A DNA stretch of 61,766 nucleotides from Stutzerimonas stutzeri SDM-LAC (GTDB lineage: Bacteria; Pseudomonadota; Gammaproteobacteria; Pseudomonadales; Pseudomonadaceae), in assembly GCF_000235745.1 (NCBI RefSeq), contig NZ_AGSX01000193.1, positions 1 to 61,766 of the forward strand, written 5' to 3'. Made by a program: the position numbers and the translations under genes. Below the pieces are notes generated by a model. The model did not search any database. It was not told the DNA's origin and was given only the letters and a program-made list of their open reading frames with translations. Below are positions 1 to 12,534 of the stretch, piece after piece. Each line of letters begins with the position of its first letter. The first letter of the stretch is position 1.

Positions 1-597
1 GCCTGCTATTCCGATCCCGCCGACCACTATTCGCATCGAGTGCGTTATGTGCTTGCTGAAAAAGGCGTCAGCGTCGAAATAATCGATGTCGACTCGGCGC
101 ACTGTCCGGTCAGGTTGACCGAGGTGAATCCGTACGCCAGCGTGCCGACGCTAGTGGATCGTGATTTGGCGCTTTATGAGCCGGGTGTTATCACCGAGTA
201 TCTCGAAGAGCGTTATCCGCACCCACCTTTGCTTCCTGTCTATCCGGTAGCGCGAGCAAATACCCGGCTGCTGGTGCATCGAGTGCAGCGGGATTGGTGT
301 GCGCTGGTGGATCGGATCGGCGACCGCCGCACAGCTGAAGCGGCGCGTACCCAGGCGCGCAAGGAGCTGCGCGAGAGCCTGACGGGCGTGTCGCCCGTGT
401 TCGCTGAGAAGCCGTTCTTCATGAGTGATGAGATCAGTTTGGTGGATTGCTGCCTGTTGCCTATCCTGTGGCGTTTACCCACACTCGGAATCGAGTTGCC
501 CCGAGCGGCGAAACCGCTGCTCGACTACATGGAGATCAATTTTGCTCGTGAGGCCTTTCAGGTCAGTCTATCCGCCGTTGAGCGCGGCATGCGCTAA
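1..597 (+). CDS. sspA: Stringent starvation protein A, 5' end cut by window edge
   Basis: This is an RNA polymerase-associated regulator with a glutathione S-transferase fold, known to help acid and starvation survival and, in Pseudomonas, virulence gene expression. The reading frame is open from base 1, reading [18 protein letters not shown], the thioredoxin-like N-terminal segment of the family. Perhaps eight to ten residues and the start codon lie upstream. A GTG at 40 is inside this conserved segment and is not the true start. The all-helical C-terminal GST domain follows to the TAA at 595-597. The gene sits 13 bases before sspB in the usual sspA-sspB order. Identity is secure; only the 5' end is missing. 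Confidence 0.93.
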   Translation, partial: ACYSDPADHYSHRVRYVLAEKGVSVEIIDVDSAHCPVRLTEVNPYASVPTLVDRDLALYEPGVITEYLEERYPHPPLLPVYPVARANTRLLVHRVQRDWCALVDRIGDRRTAEAARTQARKELRESLTGVSPVFAEKPFFMSDEISLVDCCLLPILWRLPTLGIELPRAAKPLLDYMEINFAREAFQVSLSAVERGMR

Positions 598-610
598 GAA
601 GGGGTTGTAT

Positions 611-1024
611 ATGACATCGAGCCGACCTTATCTGGTACGGGCGTTGTACGAGTGGATCGTCGACAACGACTACACGCCACATCTGCTGGTCAATGCTGAT
701 CACGCGGGCGTTCGGGTACCTGATGGCTTTGCCAGTGATGGCCAGATCGTTTTGAACGTGGCGCCCAGTGCGGTGCGCCAACTGCAGATGGATAACCAGG
801 CAATCAGTTTCGAGGGACGCTTTGGTGGTGTTCCGCATAGCTTGCACGTCCCGTCTGCAGCGATCATGGCAATCTACGCCAGGGAGAACGGGCAGGGGAT
901 GGTCTTTGAAGTTGAGCCGACTCCGCCGGATGACGAGACGCCCTCCGATGATGCTTCAGCCGGCACGGGCACCGCGTCACGCCCGAACTCCGGTGGGCGG
1001 CCGAGTTTGAAGGTCGTCAAATAA
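611..1024 (+). CDS. sspB: ClpXP protease specificity-enhancing factor SspB
   Basis: This is the adaptor that binds ssrA-tagged proteins and delivers them to the ClpXP protease in the cytoplasm. The 137-residue protein has the family layout: a folded N-terminal domain of about 110 residues (starts MTSSRPYLVRALYEWI), an acidic flexible linker, and a C-terminal tail ending RPSLKVVK that matches the ClpX-docking motif. The ATG at 611 was chosen because it gives the conserved N-terminus; a longer in-frame reading from 425 overlaps sspA and is not conserved protein. It is probably cotranscribed with sspA. Confidence 0.95.
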   Translation: MTSSRPYLVRALYEWIVDNDYTPHLLVNADHAGVRVPDGFASDGQIVLNVAPSAVRQLQMDNQAISFEGRFGGVPHSLHVPSAAIMAIYARENGQGMVFEVEPTPPDDETPSDDASAGTGTASRPNSGGRPSLKVVK

Positions 1025-1054
1025 GAGAGACCGAAAGGCGCTTTTTGGTTGCGC

Positions 1055-1131
1055 GGCCGGAAAAGGTCGGTCAAAGCGGCCGGAAGCGTCGAGGGCATAC
1101 AAGGCTTCATCCGCCGTTGCGCTTTCCGGCC
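1055..1131. terminator. Inverted-repeat region between convergent sspB and dolP, possible bidirectional terminator
   Basis: The gap between two convergent genes holds GGCCGGAAA at 1055-1063, GGCCGGAA again at 1078-1085, and the reverse complement TTTCCGGCC at 1123-1131. Either left arm can pair with the single right arm, so two alternative hairpins are possible. There is no long T tract, so a terminator role is inferred from position only. Confidence 0.35.
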
Positions 1132-1139
1132 TCGAGGCC

Positions 1140-2416
<1,277 letters not shown>

Positions 2417-2785
2417 TTAGCTATCGAAGGCATTTCGAATCCAACTGGGTTTCGCGTCGCCGTCGGTCGCGCCTATGGCGACGACATCGAAGCGACAGGG
2501 ATACCTTGCCCAGCGACTCTCCTTGAGCAGGAATAGCTGGGCTGCCTTGATCAGCTTCTGCTGTTTGCGCAGGTCCACGCTCTCGAGCGCGCCGCCCCAT
2601 GCGGCGTGACGCCTGTATCGAACCTCGACGAATACTACTGTATCGCCATCGAGCATGACCAGATCAAGCTCGCCGCTACGGCAGCTCCAGTTCCGGCAGA
2701 GCAGGCGTAGCCCGTGCGCTTGAAGGTGCCGTAGTGAGAAGTCCTCGGCGAGCTTTCCGCTGGCCTGCTTGCTGGTCGCGGTCAA
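2417..2785 (-). CDS. yraN: YraN / UPF0102 family endonuclease-like protein
   Basis: This is a small protein of about 122 residues in the restriction-endonuclease-like UPF0102 family, of unknown cellular role. The visible core GELDLVMLDGDTVVFVEVRYR contains the E...D...ExK-type arrangement of that fold, although the final lysine position is R here. I place the start at the TTG at 2785, which overlaps the lpoA TGA (TTGA), as expected for coupled genes. An ATG at 2836 would extend far into lpoA. The conserved lpoA-yraN-diaA-dolP order supports the call; the start is less certain than the gene. Confidence 0.82.
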   Translation of the reverse strand: MTATSKQASGKLAEDFSLRHLQAHGLRLLCRNWSCRSGELDLVMLDGDTVVFVEVRYRRHAAWGGALESVDLRKQQKLIKAAQLFLLKESRWARYPCRFDVVAIGATDGDAKPSWIRNAFDS

Positions 2786-4548
2786 TCGGGCATTTCCGTG
2801 AGGGGGTGAACTTCGCCATCGCGGAATTCGGCCCATGGCAAGCGCCGCTCGATCCGCTGCTGCGGCGTTAGGCTAAGCGTGCCCGAAAGGCCGTCGAGCT
2901 GTGTGTCGGGTAGTGCCAGGAGTTGATTCAGGCGTGGCGCCAGCAGGTAGGCATCCGCGCCCATGGCATACAGCCTGCCGAGGCTGCCGCGGGCTTGCGG
3001 CCACTTGCGCTCGATTTCCTGGCGCAGGGGAAGTTGCGGATCGAGCAGCCAGGGGGTTTCGGTAAAGCGAATGCCTTCCAGATCCAGATACTGCGTACGG
3101 TTGTCGGTGGCAGCGTGAAGGTGTGAAGTGGCGTAGACGGGTAGGTCTCCGGCGTACTGGAAGATCAGGGTTGGTTTGACTTGTTGCGCCTGCTGCGGCG
3201 TGGCGGCAAGAAAGAGGAAATCGATATCCTGACGACGCGATGGCTGCGCATCGCCGCCACTTCCGCTGCTGCGTATCTGAAGTAGATCTGCTATCTGATT
3301 GGCCAGCTCGATGGGTTCGGCCAACGGCTCTGCGGCAATTACCGTGCCGCCCAGCTCCTGCCATTCCTGGCGGAAGGCCTCGAATACGCGATTGCCCCAG
3401 TCACCGCGAGGTGTCAGGGCTACGGCCCGGCGGTGTCCATCAGCCCAGGCGCGGCGAGCGACTTCACGTGCTTCGTCCTCTGCCGCAAGGCCAAATTGAA
3501 ACAGTTGCGGTGGCACCTTTTGGTTCGCGTCGCTGTAATTGAGGGCAAGAGTGGTGATGGGGAGCTGCTCGCGGTCGGCCAGCTGGCGGACCATATCCTT
3601 TTCCAGTGGGCCAATGACCAGCTCGACGCCTGCGGCAGATGCTTGCCGATAAAACTCATCGAGTGAAGACAGGCGGGTGCTGTCGAACAATTCGATCTTT
3701 AGATCTTGCTGGCCAGCGAGGTGGGCGGCTAGAAAGCCATCGCGCAGCGCGCGCGCAACGCTGGCCAGCGGGCCATCCATAGGCAATAGCAGCGCCACAT
3801 GTGACAAGGGTTTGTCAGCCAGCTCGCTGAGTTTCTTCAATGGGTCCGGCAGTCGTTTCGCGGCGGGATGATTGGGATTTTGTTGTAACCATGCCTCAAT
3901 TGCGTGTTGCTGCTGGCCGATGGTGCCGGCCTGTTTGACTGCGGCTGCCAAAGTTAGCCAGCCGGTCAGATCGGTGTCAGTGGTCGGTTGCAGCTGCTCT
4001 ATCGGCAGGCCTGAAACGAGCGCCCAGATAGATTCGTGATTTGCTTCGGCCGGCTCGCCACTTAGCAGGGGTGCGATGAAGGTACGTTCGCGGGCTGCGT
4101 CCAGGGGCTGGCTGTTTGCTTCGAATGCCTTGGCGCGGGCCAATTGGGTTCGTAGCTGCTGGTCGATAGGCAGCTCTGCGAGGCGTTCGAACGCGGGGTG
4201 CTGAAGTGCCTGCAGTGCACCGTTGGGCTCGTCAGCAGCCAAGGCCAGCTCCGCTTCCAGGGTTTTTGCGAACATTTGCTGGGCAGGCATCAATTGATTG
4301 ATGTCGATCTGACCAAGGATGTCTCGAGCTTGAGCCTGGTTGCCCTGTTGCATGCTCTGGTCGGCAGCAGACAGCCGCAGCGATGCGGCTTGGGCGGGGT
4401 CGCTGGCATCGGCTTCTTTCAATAACTGCTGCGTCGACGCCTGTGGGGTCCGAGGCAGTTCGCCAAGGGTGGACGATGGCGAGCTGGCACAGGCCGACAG
4501 CAAGGCGGCAATGCATAAAAAGAAAAGCGGGCGAAAGCGAGCCGTCAT
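2782..4548 (-). CDS. lpoA: Penicillin-binding protein activator LpoA (LppC/YraM)
   Basis: This outer-membrane lipoprotein of 588 residues stimulates the bifunctional peptidoglycan synthase PBP1a from the periplasmic side. A signal peptide ends in the lipobox LLSAC near residue 20. It is followed by a TPR-like helical N-terminal half and a C-terminal half resembling periplasmic substrate-binding proteins ([20 protein letters not shown] onward). The ATG at 4548 places the lipobox at the correct distance; the longer reading to 4707 is not supported. It is divergent from rsmI. The partner of the other class A synthase, lpoP beside mrcB, is also in this window at 53535. Confidence 0.92.
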   Translation of the reverse strand: MTARFRPLFFLCIAALLSACASSPSSTLGELPRTPQASTQQLLKEADASDPAQAASLRLSAADQSMQQGNQAQARDILGQIDINQLMPAQQMFAKTLEAELALAADEPNGALQALQHPAFERLAELPIDQQLRTQLARAKAFEANSQPLDAARERTFIAPLLSGEPAEANHESIWALVSGLPIEQLQPTTDTDLTGWLTLAAAVKQAGTIGQQQHAIEAWLQQNPNHPAAKRLPDPLKKLSELADKPLSHVALLLPMDGPLASVARALRDGFLAAHLAGQQDLKIELFDSTRLSSLDEFYRQASAAGVELVIGPLEKDMVRQLADREQLPITTLALNYSDANQKVPPQLFQFGLAAEDEAREVARRAWADGHRRAVALTPRGDWGNRVFEAFRQEWQELGGTVIAAEPLAEPIELANQIADLLQIRSSGSGGDAQPSRRQDIDFLFLAATPQQAQQVKPTLIFQYAGDLPVYATSHLHAATDNRTQYLDLEGIRFTETPWLLDPQLPLRQEIERKWPQARGSLGRLYAMGADAYLLAPRLNQLLALPDTQLDGLSGTLSLTPQQRIERRLPWAEFRDGEVHPLTEMPD

Positions 4549-4669
4549 GTGTTCATTCCTGAAAGGCGCTGGCGGGTGTCGGCGGATTGTACCCAAGCGT
4601 TGGCGGGGTCGCGATGTTGCCGTCCGTAAACGGGCTACAATGCGCGTTTTAGTGACCGAGGTACGCTCT

Positions 4670-5545
4670 GTGACTGCGACAGGTGATGTGAATTCCGCGG
4701 CAGGCACGCTCTATGTGGTTGCCACCCCCATCGGCAATCTCGAAGATATCACCGCACGGGCTCTGCGCGTGCTCTCTCAGGTGGCTCTGATTGCAGCGGA
4801 AGATACCCGTCATTCGTCTCGACTACTTCAACACTTCGGCATCACTACACCCTTGGCTGCGTGTCATGAGCATAACGAGCGAGACGAGGGGGGGCGCTTT
4901 ATCCGGCGGCTGCTGGCCGGTGACGACGTGGCGCTGATCTCCGATGCCGGCACGCCGTTGATATCCGACCCAGGCTACCACCTTGTACGGCAGTCGCGGG
5001 CGGCGGGTGTGCGGGTCGTTCCGCTGCCCGGTGCCTGTGCACTTATCGCAGCGCTGTGTGCTGCCGGCCTGCCGTCTGATCGGTTCATCTTTGAAGGCTT
5101 TCTGCCTGCCAAGCAGGCCGCGCGTGTTGCTCGCCTGGAGCATCTGCGGGTTGAGCCGCGTACGCTGATCTTCTATGAGGCGCCGCATCGTATTCTTGCT
5201 GCGCTTATTGATCTTGAATCGGTGTTCGGTCCTGATCGACCAGCAGTGCTGGGTAGGGAGTTGACCAAGACCTTCGAGACGCTGAAGGGCCTTCCATTGG
5301 GCGAGCTGCGCAGCTGGGTTGAGTCAGATACCAACCAGCAGCGCGGCGAGTGCGTGCTTGTCGTGGGTGGCTGGCAAGCGCCAAATGAAGACGAGACGGT
5401 CGATGCGGATGCCCGCCGGGTTTTGAATTTGTTATTGGCTGAGCTGCCGGTCAAGCGCGCCGCGGCGCTTGCATCGGAGATTACCGGGGTCAGGAAAAAT
5501 CTGCTCTATCAACTGGCCTTGCAGGGAAAAGACGCGGGGCAGTGA
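4670..5545 (+). CDS. rsmI: 16S rRNA (cytidine1402-2'-O)-methyltransferase RsmI
   Basis: RsmI methylates the ribose of C1402 in 16S rRNA using S-adenosylmethionine. Its 291 residues fit the family. The tetrapyrrole-methylase fold opens with [17 protein letters not shown], followed by [11 protein letters not shown] and [13 protein letters not shown], all typical of RsmI. I chose the GTG at 4670; an ATG at 4639 and a GTG at 4688 are possible. A TACAAT box at 4636-4641 may be its -10 element. The divergent lpoA and the downstream rnpB match the usual order. Confidence 0.93.
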   Translation: MTATGDVNSAAGTLYVVATPIGNLEDITARALRVLSQVALIAAEDTRHSSRLLQHFGITTPLAACHEHNERDEGGRFIRRLLAGDDVALISDAGTPLISDPGYHLVRQSRAAGVRVVPLPGACALIAALCAAGLPSDRFIFEGFLPAKQAARVARLEHLRVEPRTLIFYEAPHRILAALIDLESVFGPDRPAVLGRELTKTFETLKGLPLGELRSWVESDTNQQRGECVLVVGGWQAPNEDETVDADARRVLNLLLAELPVKRAAALASEITGVRKNLLYQLALQGKDAGQ

Positions 5546-5599
5546 GCCTGCCGGATGGCCTGTTCAGGGCTTCGAGTGCTTCGACCGGCTGCGATCAGC

Positions 5600-5628
5600 T
5601 TGCAGCAGGCAGTCTAGCCAAGTACTCT
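5600..5628 (+). promoter_or_regulatory. Sigma70 promoter of rnpB
   Basis: TTGCAG at 5600-5605 and TACTCT at 5623-5628 are separated by exactly 17 bases, about ten bases before the expected 5' end of the RNase P RNA. Spacing and position support it; the -10 is only a moderate match. Confidence 0.6.
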
Positions 5629-5638
5629 AGGCGACCGG

Positions 5639-5994
5639 AGAGTCGATCGGACAGTCGCTGTCTCTTTTTGTTCCGCAAGAAGGGAGGGAGGAAAGTCCGG
5701 GCTCCATAGGGCAAAGTGCCAGGTAACGCCTGGGAGGCGTGAGCCTACGGAAAGTGCCACAGAAAATAACCGCCTAAGCGTTTCGGCGCCGGTAAGGGTG
5801 AAAAGGTGCGGTAAGAGCGCACCGCACGGCTGGCAACAGTCCGTGGCTAGGTAAACCCCACTTGGAGCAAGACCAAATAGGGATCCATTGGCGTGGCCCG
5901 CGCTGGATCCGGGTAGGTTGCTAGAGGCAGTCAGTGATGGCTGTCGTAGAGGAATGACTGTCCTCGACAGAACCCGGCTTATAGATCGACTCTC
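5639..5994 (+). ncRNA. rnpB: RNase P RNA, bacterial class A
   Basis: This is the catalytic RNA that removes 5' leaders from tRNA precursors. The conserved 5' core GAGGAAAGTCCGGGCTCC (about 5689-5706) and the 3' core AGAACCCGGCTTATAG (about 5970-5985) are both present. The terminal helix P1 is visible as AGAGTCGATC at the 5' end and GATCGACTCT at the 3' end, which sets the boundaries within a few bases. The length of about 356 nt agrees with Pseudomonas. The position between rsmI and mraZ is conserved. No clear intrinsic terminator follows, only a pyrimidine-rich stretch around 6011-6022. Confidence 0.96.
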
Positions 5995-6127
5995 CGAACT
6001 CTTCCGAAATACCCCCTCTTTTTAGTCCAAAAAATTCTTGCTCTTCATAAAGTACTTTAACTTTGAAGTGCAGGCTTTTGCGTTTGCTGAATATCTCTTG
6101 CGGTGCCCCTCGCCAGTTTGCCGTTTA

Positions 6128-6174
6128 TTCCCGTTTCGGTTGCTAAATTCCCGTCACATAAGGGTTTTTCCCGT
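6128..6174 (+). promoter_or_regulatory. Three TTCCCGT repeats at exact 20-bp spacing upstream of the mraZ promoter
   Basis: The heptamer TTCCCGT occurs at 6128-6134, 6148-6154 and 6168-6174, so the copies start exactly 20 bases apart, two helical turns. The last copy ends 10 bases before the -35 box of the mraZ promoter. The sequence between copies is not conserved, which argues for protein-binding sites on one face of the helix rather than a simple tandem duplication. The binding factor is unknown. Confidence 0.55.
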
Positions 6175-6184
6175 CAGGCGTACC

Positions 6185-6214
6185 TTGACGGTGGGGCTGC
6201 TGCATTTCTATAGT
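6185..6214 (+). promoter_or_regulatory. Promoter of the mraZ division and cell wall operon
   Basis: TTGACG at 6185-6190 and TATAGT at 6209-6214 are separated by 18 bases (17 to the overlapping CTATAG). The predicted start of transcription is near 6220, leaving a leader of about 70 bases before mraZ. It is the best sigma70 match in the 294-base gap after rnpB, and the gap otherwise holds only the repeat arrays listed here. Confidence 0.7.
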
Positions 6215-6220
6215 GCGCAC

Positions 6221-6246
6221 AAGTGGTAGAAAGTGGAATGAAGTGG
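6221..6246 (+). promoter_or_regulatory. Probable MraZ operator: three AAGTGG repeats every 10 bp
   Basis: AAGTGG occurs at 6221, 6231 and 6241, a perfect 10-bp period, with a weak fourth copy TTATGG at 6251. MraZ is known to bind short GTGG- or TGGG-type direct repeats at about 10-bp spacing in the promoter region of its own operon, as shown in E. coli and mycoplasmas. The array starts at the predicted transcription start, where a bound protein would block initiation. Confidence 0.72.
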
Positions 6247-6288
6247 ATATTTATGGGCATGGATAGCTAATTCAGGGGAAGCGCAGCC

Positions 6289-6744
6289 GTGTTTCGCGGA
6301 GCAAACGCCATCAGTCTCGATGCCAAAGGCCGGCTAGCGATGCCCAGTCGGTATCGTGACGAGCTCGTTTCGCGTTGCGAAGGCCAGTTGATCATCACCA
6401 TCGATGCCGTCGACCGCTGCCTCGGTATCTATCCGTTGCCTGAATGGGAGCAGATCGAAGCCAAGCTGCGTGAGCTGCCGTCTCTAAGAGAAGAAAGTCG
6501 TCGGCTGCAGCGCTTGCTCATCGGTAACGCGGTTGATCTGGAGATGGACGGCAACGGTCGCATTCTGGTGCCGCCGCGCTTGCGCGAATACGCCGGGCTG
6601 GACAAGCGGGCCATGCTGGTCGGTCAGCTGAACAAGTTCAGCTTGTGGAACGAGGACGACTGGAACGCACAAGCAGATGCGGACCTGGCGGCCATCAAAC
6701 AACCCGGCGCGTTGCCGGAAGAATTGCGTGATCTAATCCTGTGA
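6289..6744 (+). CDS. mraZ: Transcriptional regulator MraZ
   Basis: This is the first gene of the dcw operon and its autorepressor in E. coli. The 151-residue protein has two AbrB/SpoVT-like swapped-hairpin repeats. The first is around [20 protein letters not shown] (residues 2-21); the second is around [18 protein letters not shown] (about 83-100). These double repeats assemble into the ring that binds direct DNA repeats. The GTG start at 6289 follows an AGGGGAA ribosome site and yields the conserved N-terminus. Its stop overlaps the rsmH start. It probably binds the AAGTGG array at 6221-6246. Confidence 0.95.
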   Translation: MFRGANAISLDAKGRLAMPSRYRDELVSRCEGQLIITIDAVDRCLGIYPLPEWEQIEAKLRELPSLREESRRLQRLLIGNAVDLEMDGNGRILVPPRLREYAGLDKRAMLVGQLNKFSLWNEDDWNAQADADLAAIKQPGALPEELRDLIL

Positions 6745-7684
6745 GCCAGACCAGCAGCTATAACCATGTGACCGTTTTGCTCGACGAGGCCGTTGCGGCG
6801 CTCGGCGTGCGTCCGGATGGCCGCTATCTGGATGGCACCTTTGGGCGTGGCGGGCATAGCCGCCTGCTGCTGCGGCAGCTTGGGCCTGATGGCTGTTTGC
6901 TAGGTTTCGACAAAGACCCGCTAGCAATCGCTACGGGGCAAGCACTGGCGGCCGAGGATGGCCGCTTTGTCGTTGTGCAGAGAAGCTTCGCAGAGCTTGG
7001 CGAAGAGCTTGCGCAGCGCGGCTGGACCGGTACTTTGAGCGGTGTGCTGCTGGACCTTGGCGTTTCTTCGCCGCAGCTGGACGACCCCGAGCGCGGTTTC
7101 AGCTTTCTAAACGACGGCCCGCTGGATATGCGCATGGATCCCAATCGAGGGATCAGTGCCGCTGAGTGGATCGCAACCGCCAGCGAAGACGACATCGCCC
7201 GTGTTCTCAAGGAGTACGGTGAAGAACGCTTTGCCAAACGTATGGCGCGGGCCGTGGTACAGCGTCGGGCCGTGCAGCCTTTCGAGCGTACGGCCGATCT
7301 TGCTCAAGTATTAACCGTGGCCAATCCCGCCTGGGAAAAAGGCAAGAACCCAGCTACCCGCGCCTTTCAGGGGTTGCGCATTTTCATCAATAACGAGCTT
7401 GGCGACCTGGAGGCTGGGCTGGAAGCCGCTCTCGAGGGGCTCGATGTTGGCGGTCGGCTGGTGGTGATCAGCTTCCATTCGCTAGAAGACCGCATCGTCA
7501 AACAGTTCATGCGCCGGCATGCGAAAGGCGAAGCCGACACTTTGCCGCGCGACCTGCCGATCATCCCTGAAAAATTCGTGCCTCGGCTGAAACTGCTGGG
7601 CAAACCGCAATACGCGTCCGCCGACGAGGTCAAGGCGAACCCCCGTTCGCGTAGCGCGGTGATGCGCGTGGCGGAGAAGTTGCG

Positions 7685-7688
<4 letters not shown>
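6741..7688 (+). CDS. rsmH: 16S rRNA (cytosine1402-N4)-methyltransferase RsmH
   Basis: RsmH (formerly MraW) adds the N4 methyl group at C1402 of 16S rRNA, the same nucleotide whose ribose is modified by RsmI at 4670-5545. The 315-residue length fits. The SAM-binding motif [14 protein letters not shown] lies near residue 30, and [19 protein letters not shown] and [14 protein letters not shown] are strong family signatures. The GTG start overlaps the mraZ stop by four bases, and its own stop overlaps ftsL. Confidence 0.96.
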
Positions 7689-9701
<2,013 letters not shown>

Positions 9702-9702
<1 letters not shown>

Positions 9703-11165
9703 TGCCGATGCCGCTGAATCAGTTACTGCCTCAAGCTGCCAGCGATACCCTCATTCGAGAGCTGACGCTGGACAGCCGCAAGGTCCGCCCTGGTGATCTG
9801 TTTCTGGCTGTGCCCGGTTACCAGCAAGATGGCCGCGTGCACATTGCCGATGCGGTTGCCCATGGTGCTGCTGCTGTCGCCTACGAGGCCGAAGGCGCTG
9901 AGAAAATGACCGCGGCAAGCGCCGAGCTGGTGCCGGTTCGCAACCTGGCGGGGCAGCTTTCAGCCATTGCCGGGAGGTTCTATGGTGAGCCAAGCCGCAG
10001 CCTGCACTTGGTCGGGGTCACCGGAACCAATGGCAAGACTAGCGTGACCTACCTGATTGCCCAGGCGCTGGATCGTTTGGGCGAGCGCTGCGGGATCATC
10101 GGAACCCTCGGTACTGGCTTTCATGGAGAGTTGATCCTCGGTCAGCACACCACGCCTGATGCAATCGGCGTACAGGCCAACCTGGCAAGCCTGCGCAAGC
10201 AGGGCGCGCGCGCCGTCGCGATGGAAGTTTCCTCGCATGGCTTGGCGCAAGGTCGGGTTGCCGCGCTGGCGTTCGATGTGGCTGTGTTTACCAATCTTTC
10301 CCGAGACCACCTCGACTATCACGGCTCCATGGAAGCCTACGGTGAGGTCAAGGCGCGGCTGTTCAAGATGCCGGGGCTCAGCTGTCGGGTGATCAATCTG
10401 GACGACTCCCTGGGCCGCTCGTTCGCGGCAGAGCACGCAGAGTCTCGGTTGATTACTTATAGCCTGGAGGATGCTTCGGCTTATCTCTACTGCCCAGAGG
10501 CGCGACTGGACGATAGCGGAATCCATGCGCGGCTGGTCACTCCCCAAGGGGAGCGCTCGCTACGTAGCCCGCTACTCGGCCGCTTCAACGTCAGCAATGT
10601 GCTTGCGGCAGTAGGTGCCTTGCTGGGTATGAATTATCCACTCGATGAAATCTTAGTAGCGCTGCAGGACGTTGACGGCCCTGCCGGTCGCATGCAGCGG
10701 CTCGGTGGTGGCGACTGCCCGTTGGTCGTGGTCGATTACGCCCATACGCCGGATGCGCTTGAAAAGGTTCTTGGCGCTCTACGCCCGCATACCCGCGGCA
10801 AGTTGCTGTGCTTGTTCGGCTGCGGCGGCGACCGTGACCGTGGCAAGCGCACGCTGATGGCCCAGGTTGCCGAGCGTCTGGCAGATCACGTCACGGTCAC
10901 TGATGACAACCCGCGCAATGAGGACCCGCTGCAGATCCTCGATGAGATTCGTGCTGGTTTCAGCGCACCCGAGCAAGCGCTATTTGTGCCGGGGCGCGCC
11001 GCAGCCATTGCCCGCTGCATTGAAAGCAGCGGTGTCGATGATGTGGTGCTGCTGGCTGGCAAAGGGCATGAGGATTACCAGGAAATTAACGGCCAACGCC
11101 TGCCATTCTCCGATCTTGAACAGGCCTCGAAGGCCCTGGCTGCCTGGAGAGCTTCCCATGCTTGA
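9702..11165 (+). CDS. murE: UDP-MurNAc-tripeptide synthetase MurE, meso-DAP adding
   Basis: MurE adds meso-diaminopimelate to UDP-MurNAc-L-Ala-D-Glu in the cytoplasm using ATP. The 487-residue protein has the P-loop GVTGTNGKTSVTYL (about residues 104-117), the middle-domain motif FTNLSRDHLDYHG, and the substrate-selecting motif DNPR in VTDDNPRNEDP near residue 404. DNPR is the form that recognises meso-DAP rather than lysine, as expected for a Gram-negative. It overlaps ftsI by one base and murF by eight. Confidence 0.97.
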
Positions 11166-12534
11166 AGCCAAGCGCCTTAGCGATCTGGTCGAGCCGTTGT
11201 CAGCCAAGCTGATCAACGCCGATGCAGCCTATAGCTCTGTCAGCACCGACAGCCGGGCAATCGGGCCTGGGCAGCTTTTTATCGCACTCACCGGGCCTCG
11301 CTTCGACGGCCATAGCTACCTGGCAGACGTTGCGGCAAAGGGCGCCGTCGCTGCGCTGGTTGAACGCCATGTGCCAGAGGTTTCGTTACCTCAGCTTGTT
11401 GTTGCCGATAGCCGTATCGCGCTCGGTCAGCTGGGTGCGTTGAACCGCAACGCGTTCACCGGTCCGGTTGCAGCAATCACCGGCTCCAGCGGCAAGACCA
11501 GCGTCAAGGAGCTGCTTGCCAGCATCCTGCGTGCTGCCTATGGCGACGATGCGGTTCTTGCCACGCGCGGCAATCTCAACAACGACCTGGGCGCGCCGCT
11601 CACGCTGCTGGAACTGGCCCCTCAGCACAAGGCTGCAGTCATCGAGTTGGGCGCTTCGCGTGTTGGCGAAATTGCCTATACCGTCAGCCTGACCCGCCCA
11701 GATGTCAGCTTGATTACCAATGCCGGCACGGCTCATGTTGGCGAGTTCGGTGGGCCGGAGAAGATCGTCGATGCCAAGGGCGAAATCCTCGATGGTCTCG
11801 GCACGAATGGCGTCGCCGTGCTCAATCGTGACGACCGCGCATATTCGGTGTGGGAGCGCCGAGTGACAGGCAAGCGCGTGGTGAGCTTTGCGGTGGCGAG
11901 CCCGCTCGCCGACTTCCACCCCGCCTCGATTGCGTACGACCTGCGCGGCTGCCCCAATTTCGTCCTGACCGGACCGACTGGGTCCGTGCGGGTGCAGCTG
12001 AACTTGCTGGGGCGCCATAGCGTGGCCAATGCCCTGGCCGCCGCCGCGGCCGCCAGCGCCATGGGCGTTGCGCGCGAGCACATCGTCGCCGGGCTCGAGA
12101 GCCTGCAGCCAGTGAAGGGGCGCGGCGTGGCGCAGATGCTGACTAACGGCGTACGCCTCATAGACGACACATACAACGCTAACCCCGCATCCATCTGTGC
12201 CGCCATCGATGTGCTGGCCGGCTTTGCCGGGCGCACGGTGCTGGTGCTGGGTGACATGGGAGAGCTGGGCTCTTGGGCCGAGCAGGGCCACCGTGATGTC
12301 GGCAGTTATGCGGCAGGCAAAGTGGACACCCTGTTTGCGGTCGGGCCGCTGATGAAACATGCCGTAGAGGCCTTCGGCCATGGTGCCCGCCATTTCGCCG
12401 ATCAGCAGAGCCTGATCGAGTCGCTGCGTCTGGAGCAAGGCAATGCGACCACCATTTTGATCAAGGGATCACGGAGTGCAGCGATGGATAACGTCGTCGC
12501 AGCGCTTTCCGCATCCGGCATGGAGAAACATTGA
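11158..12534 (+). CDS. murF: UDP-MurNAc-tripeptide D-alanyl-D-alanine ligase MurF
   Basis: MurF adds the D-Ala-D-Ala dipeptide to complete the UDP-MurNAc-pentapeptide. It is 458 residues with the three Mur-ligase domains. The P-loop reads [15 protein letters not shown] (about residues 104-118), followed by the ligase motifs [14 protein letters not shown] and [15 protein letters not shown]. The ATG at 11158 was chosen because it gives the standard start [15 protein letters not shown]; the open frame extends back to 10867 within murE without conserved sequence. It overlaps murE by eight bases and meets mraY at ATG 12534. Confidence 0.96.
   Translation: MLEAKRLSDLVEPLSAKLINADAAYSSVSTDSRAIGPGQLFIALTGPRFDGHSYLADVAAKGAVAALVERHVPEVSLPQLVVADSRIALGQLGALNRNAFTGPVAAITGSSGKTSVKELLASILRAAYGDDAVLATRGNLNNDLGAPLTLLELAPQHKAAVIELGASRVGEIAYTVSLTRPDVSLITNAGTAHVGEFGGPEKIVDAKGEILDGLGTNGVAVLNRDDRAYSVWERRVTGKRVVSFAVASPLADFHPASIAYDLRGCPNFVLTGPTGSVRVQLNLLGRHSVANALAAAAAASAMGVAREHIVAGLESLQPVKGRGVAQMLTNGVRLIDDTYNANPASICAAIDVLAGFAGRTVLVLGDMGELGSWAEQGHRDVGSYAAGKVDTLFAVGPLMKHAVEAFGHGARHFADQQSLIESLRLEQGNATTILIKGSRSAAMDNVVAALSASGMEKH

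Noticed and set aside
6038-6229. 63-codon ORF between rnpB and mraZ
   Set aside because: It covers the mraZ promoter and repeat arrays, has no ribosome site and no protein-like character.
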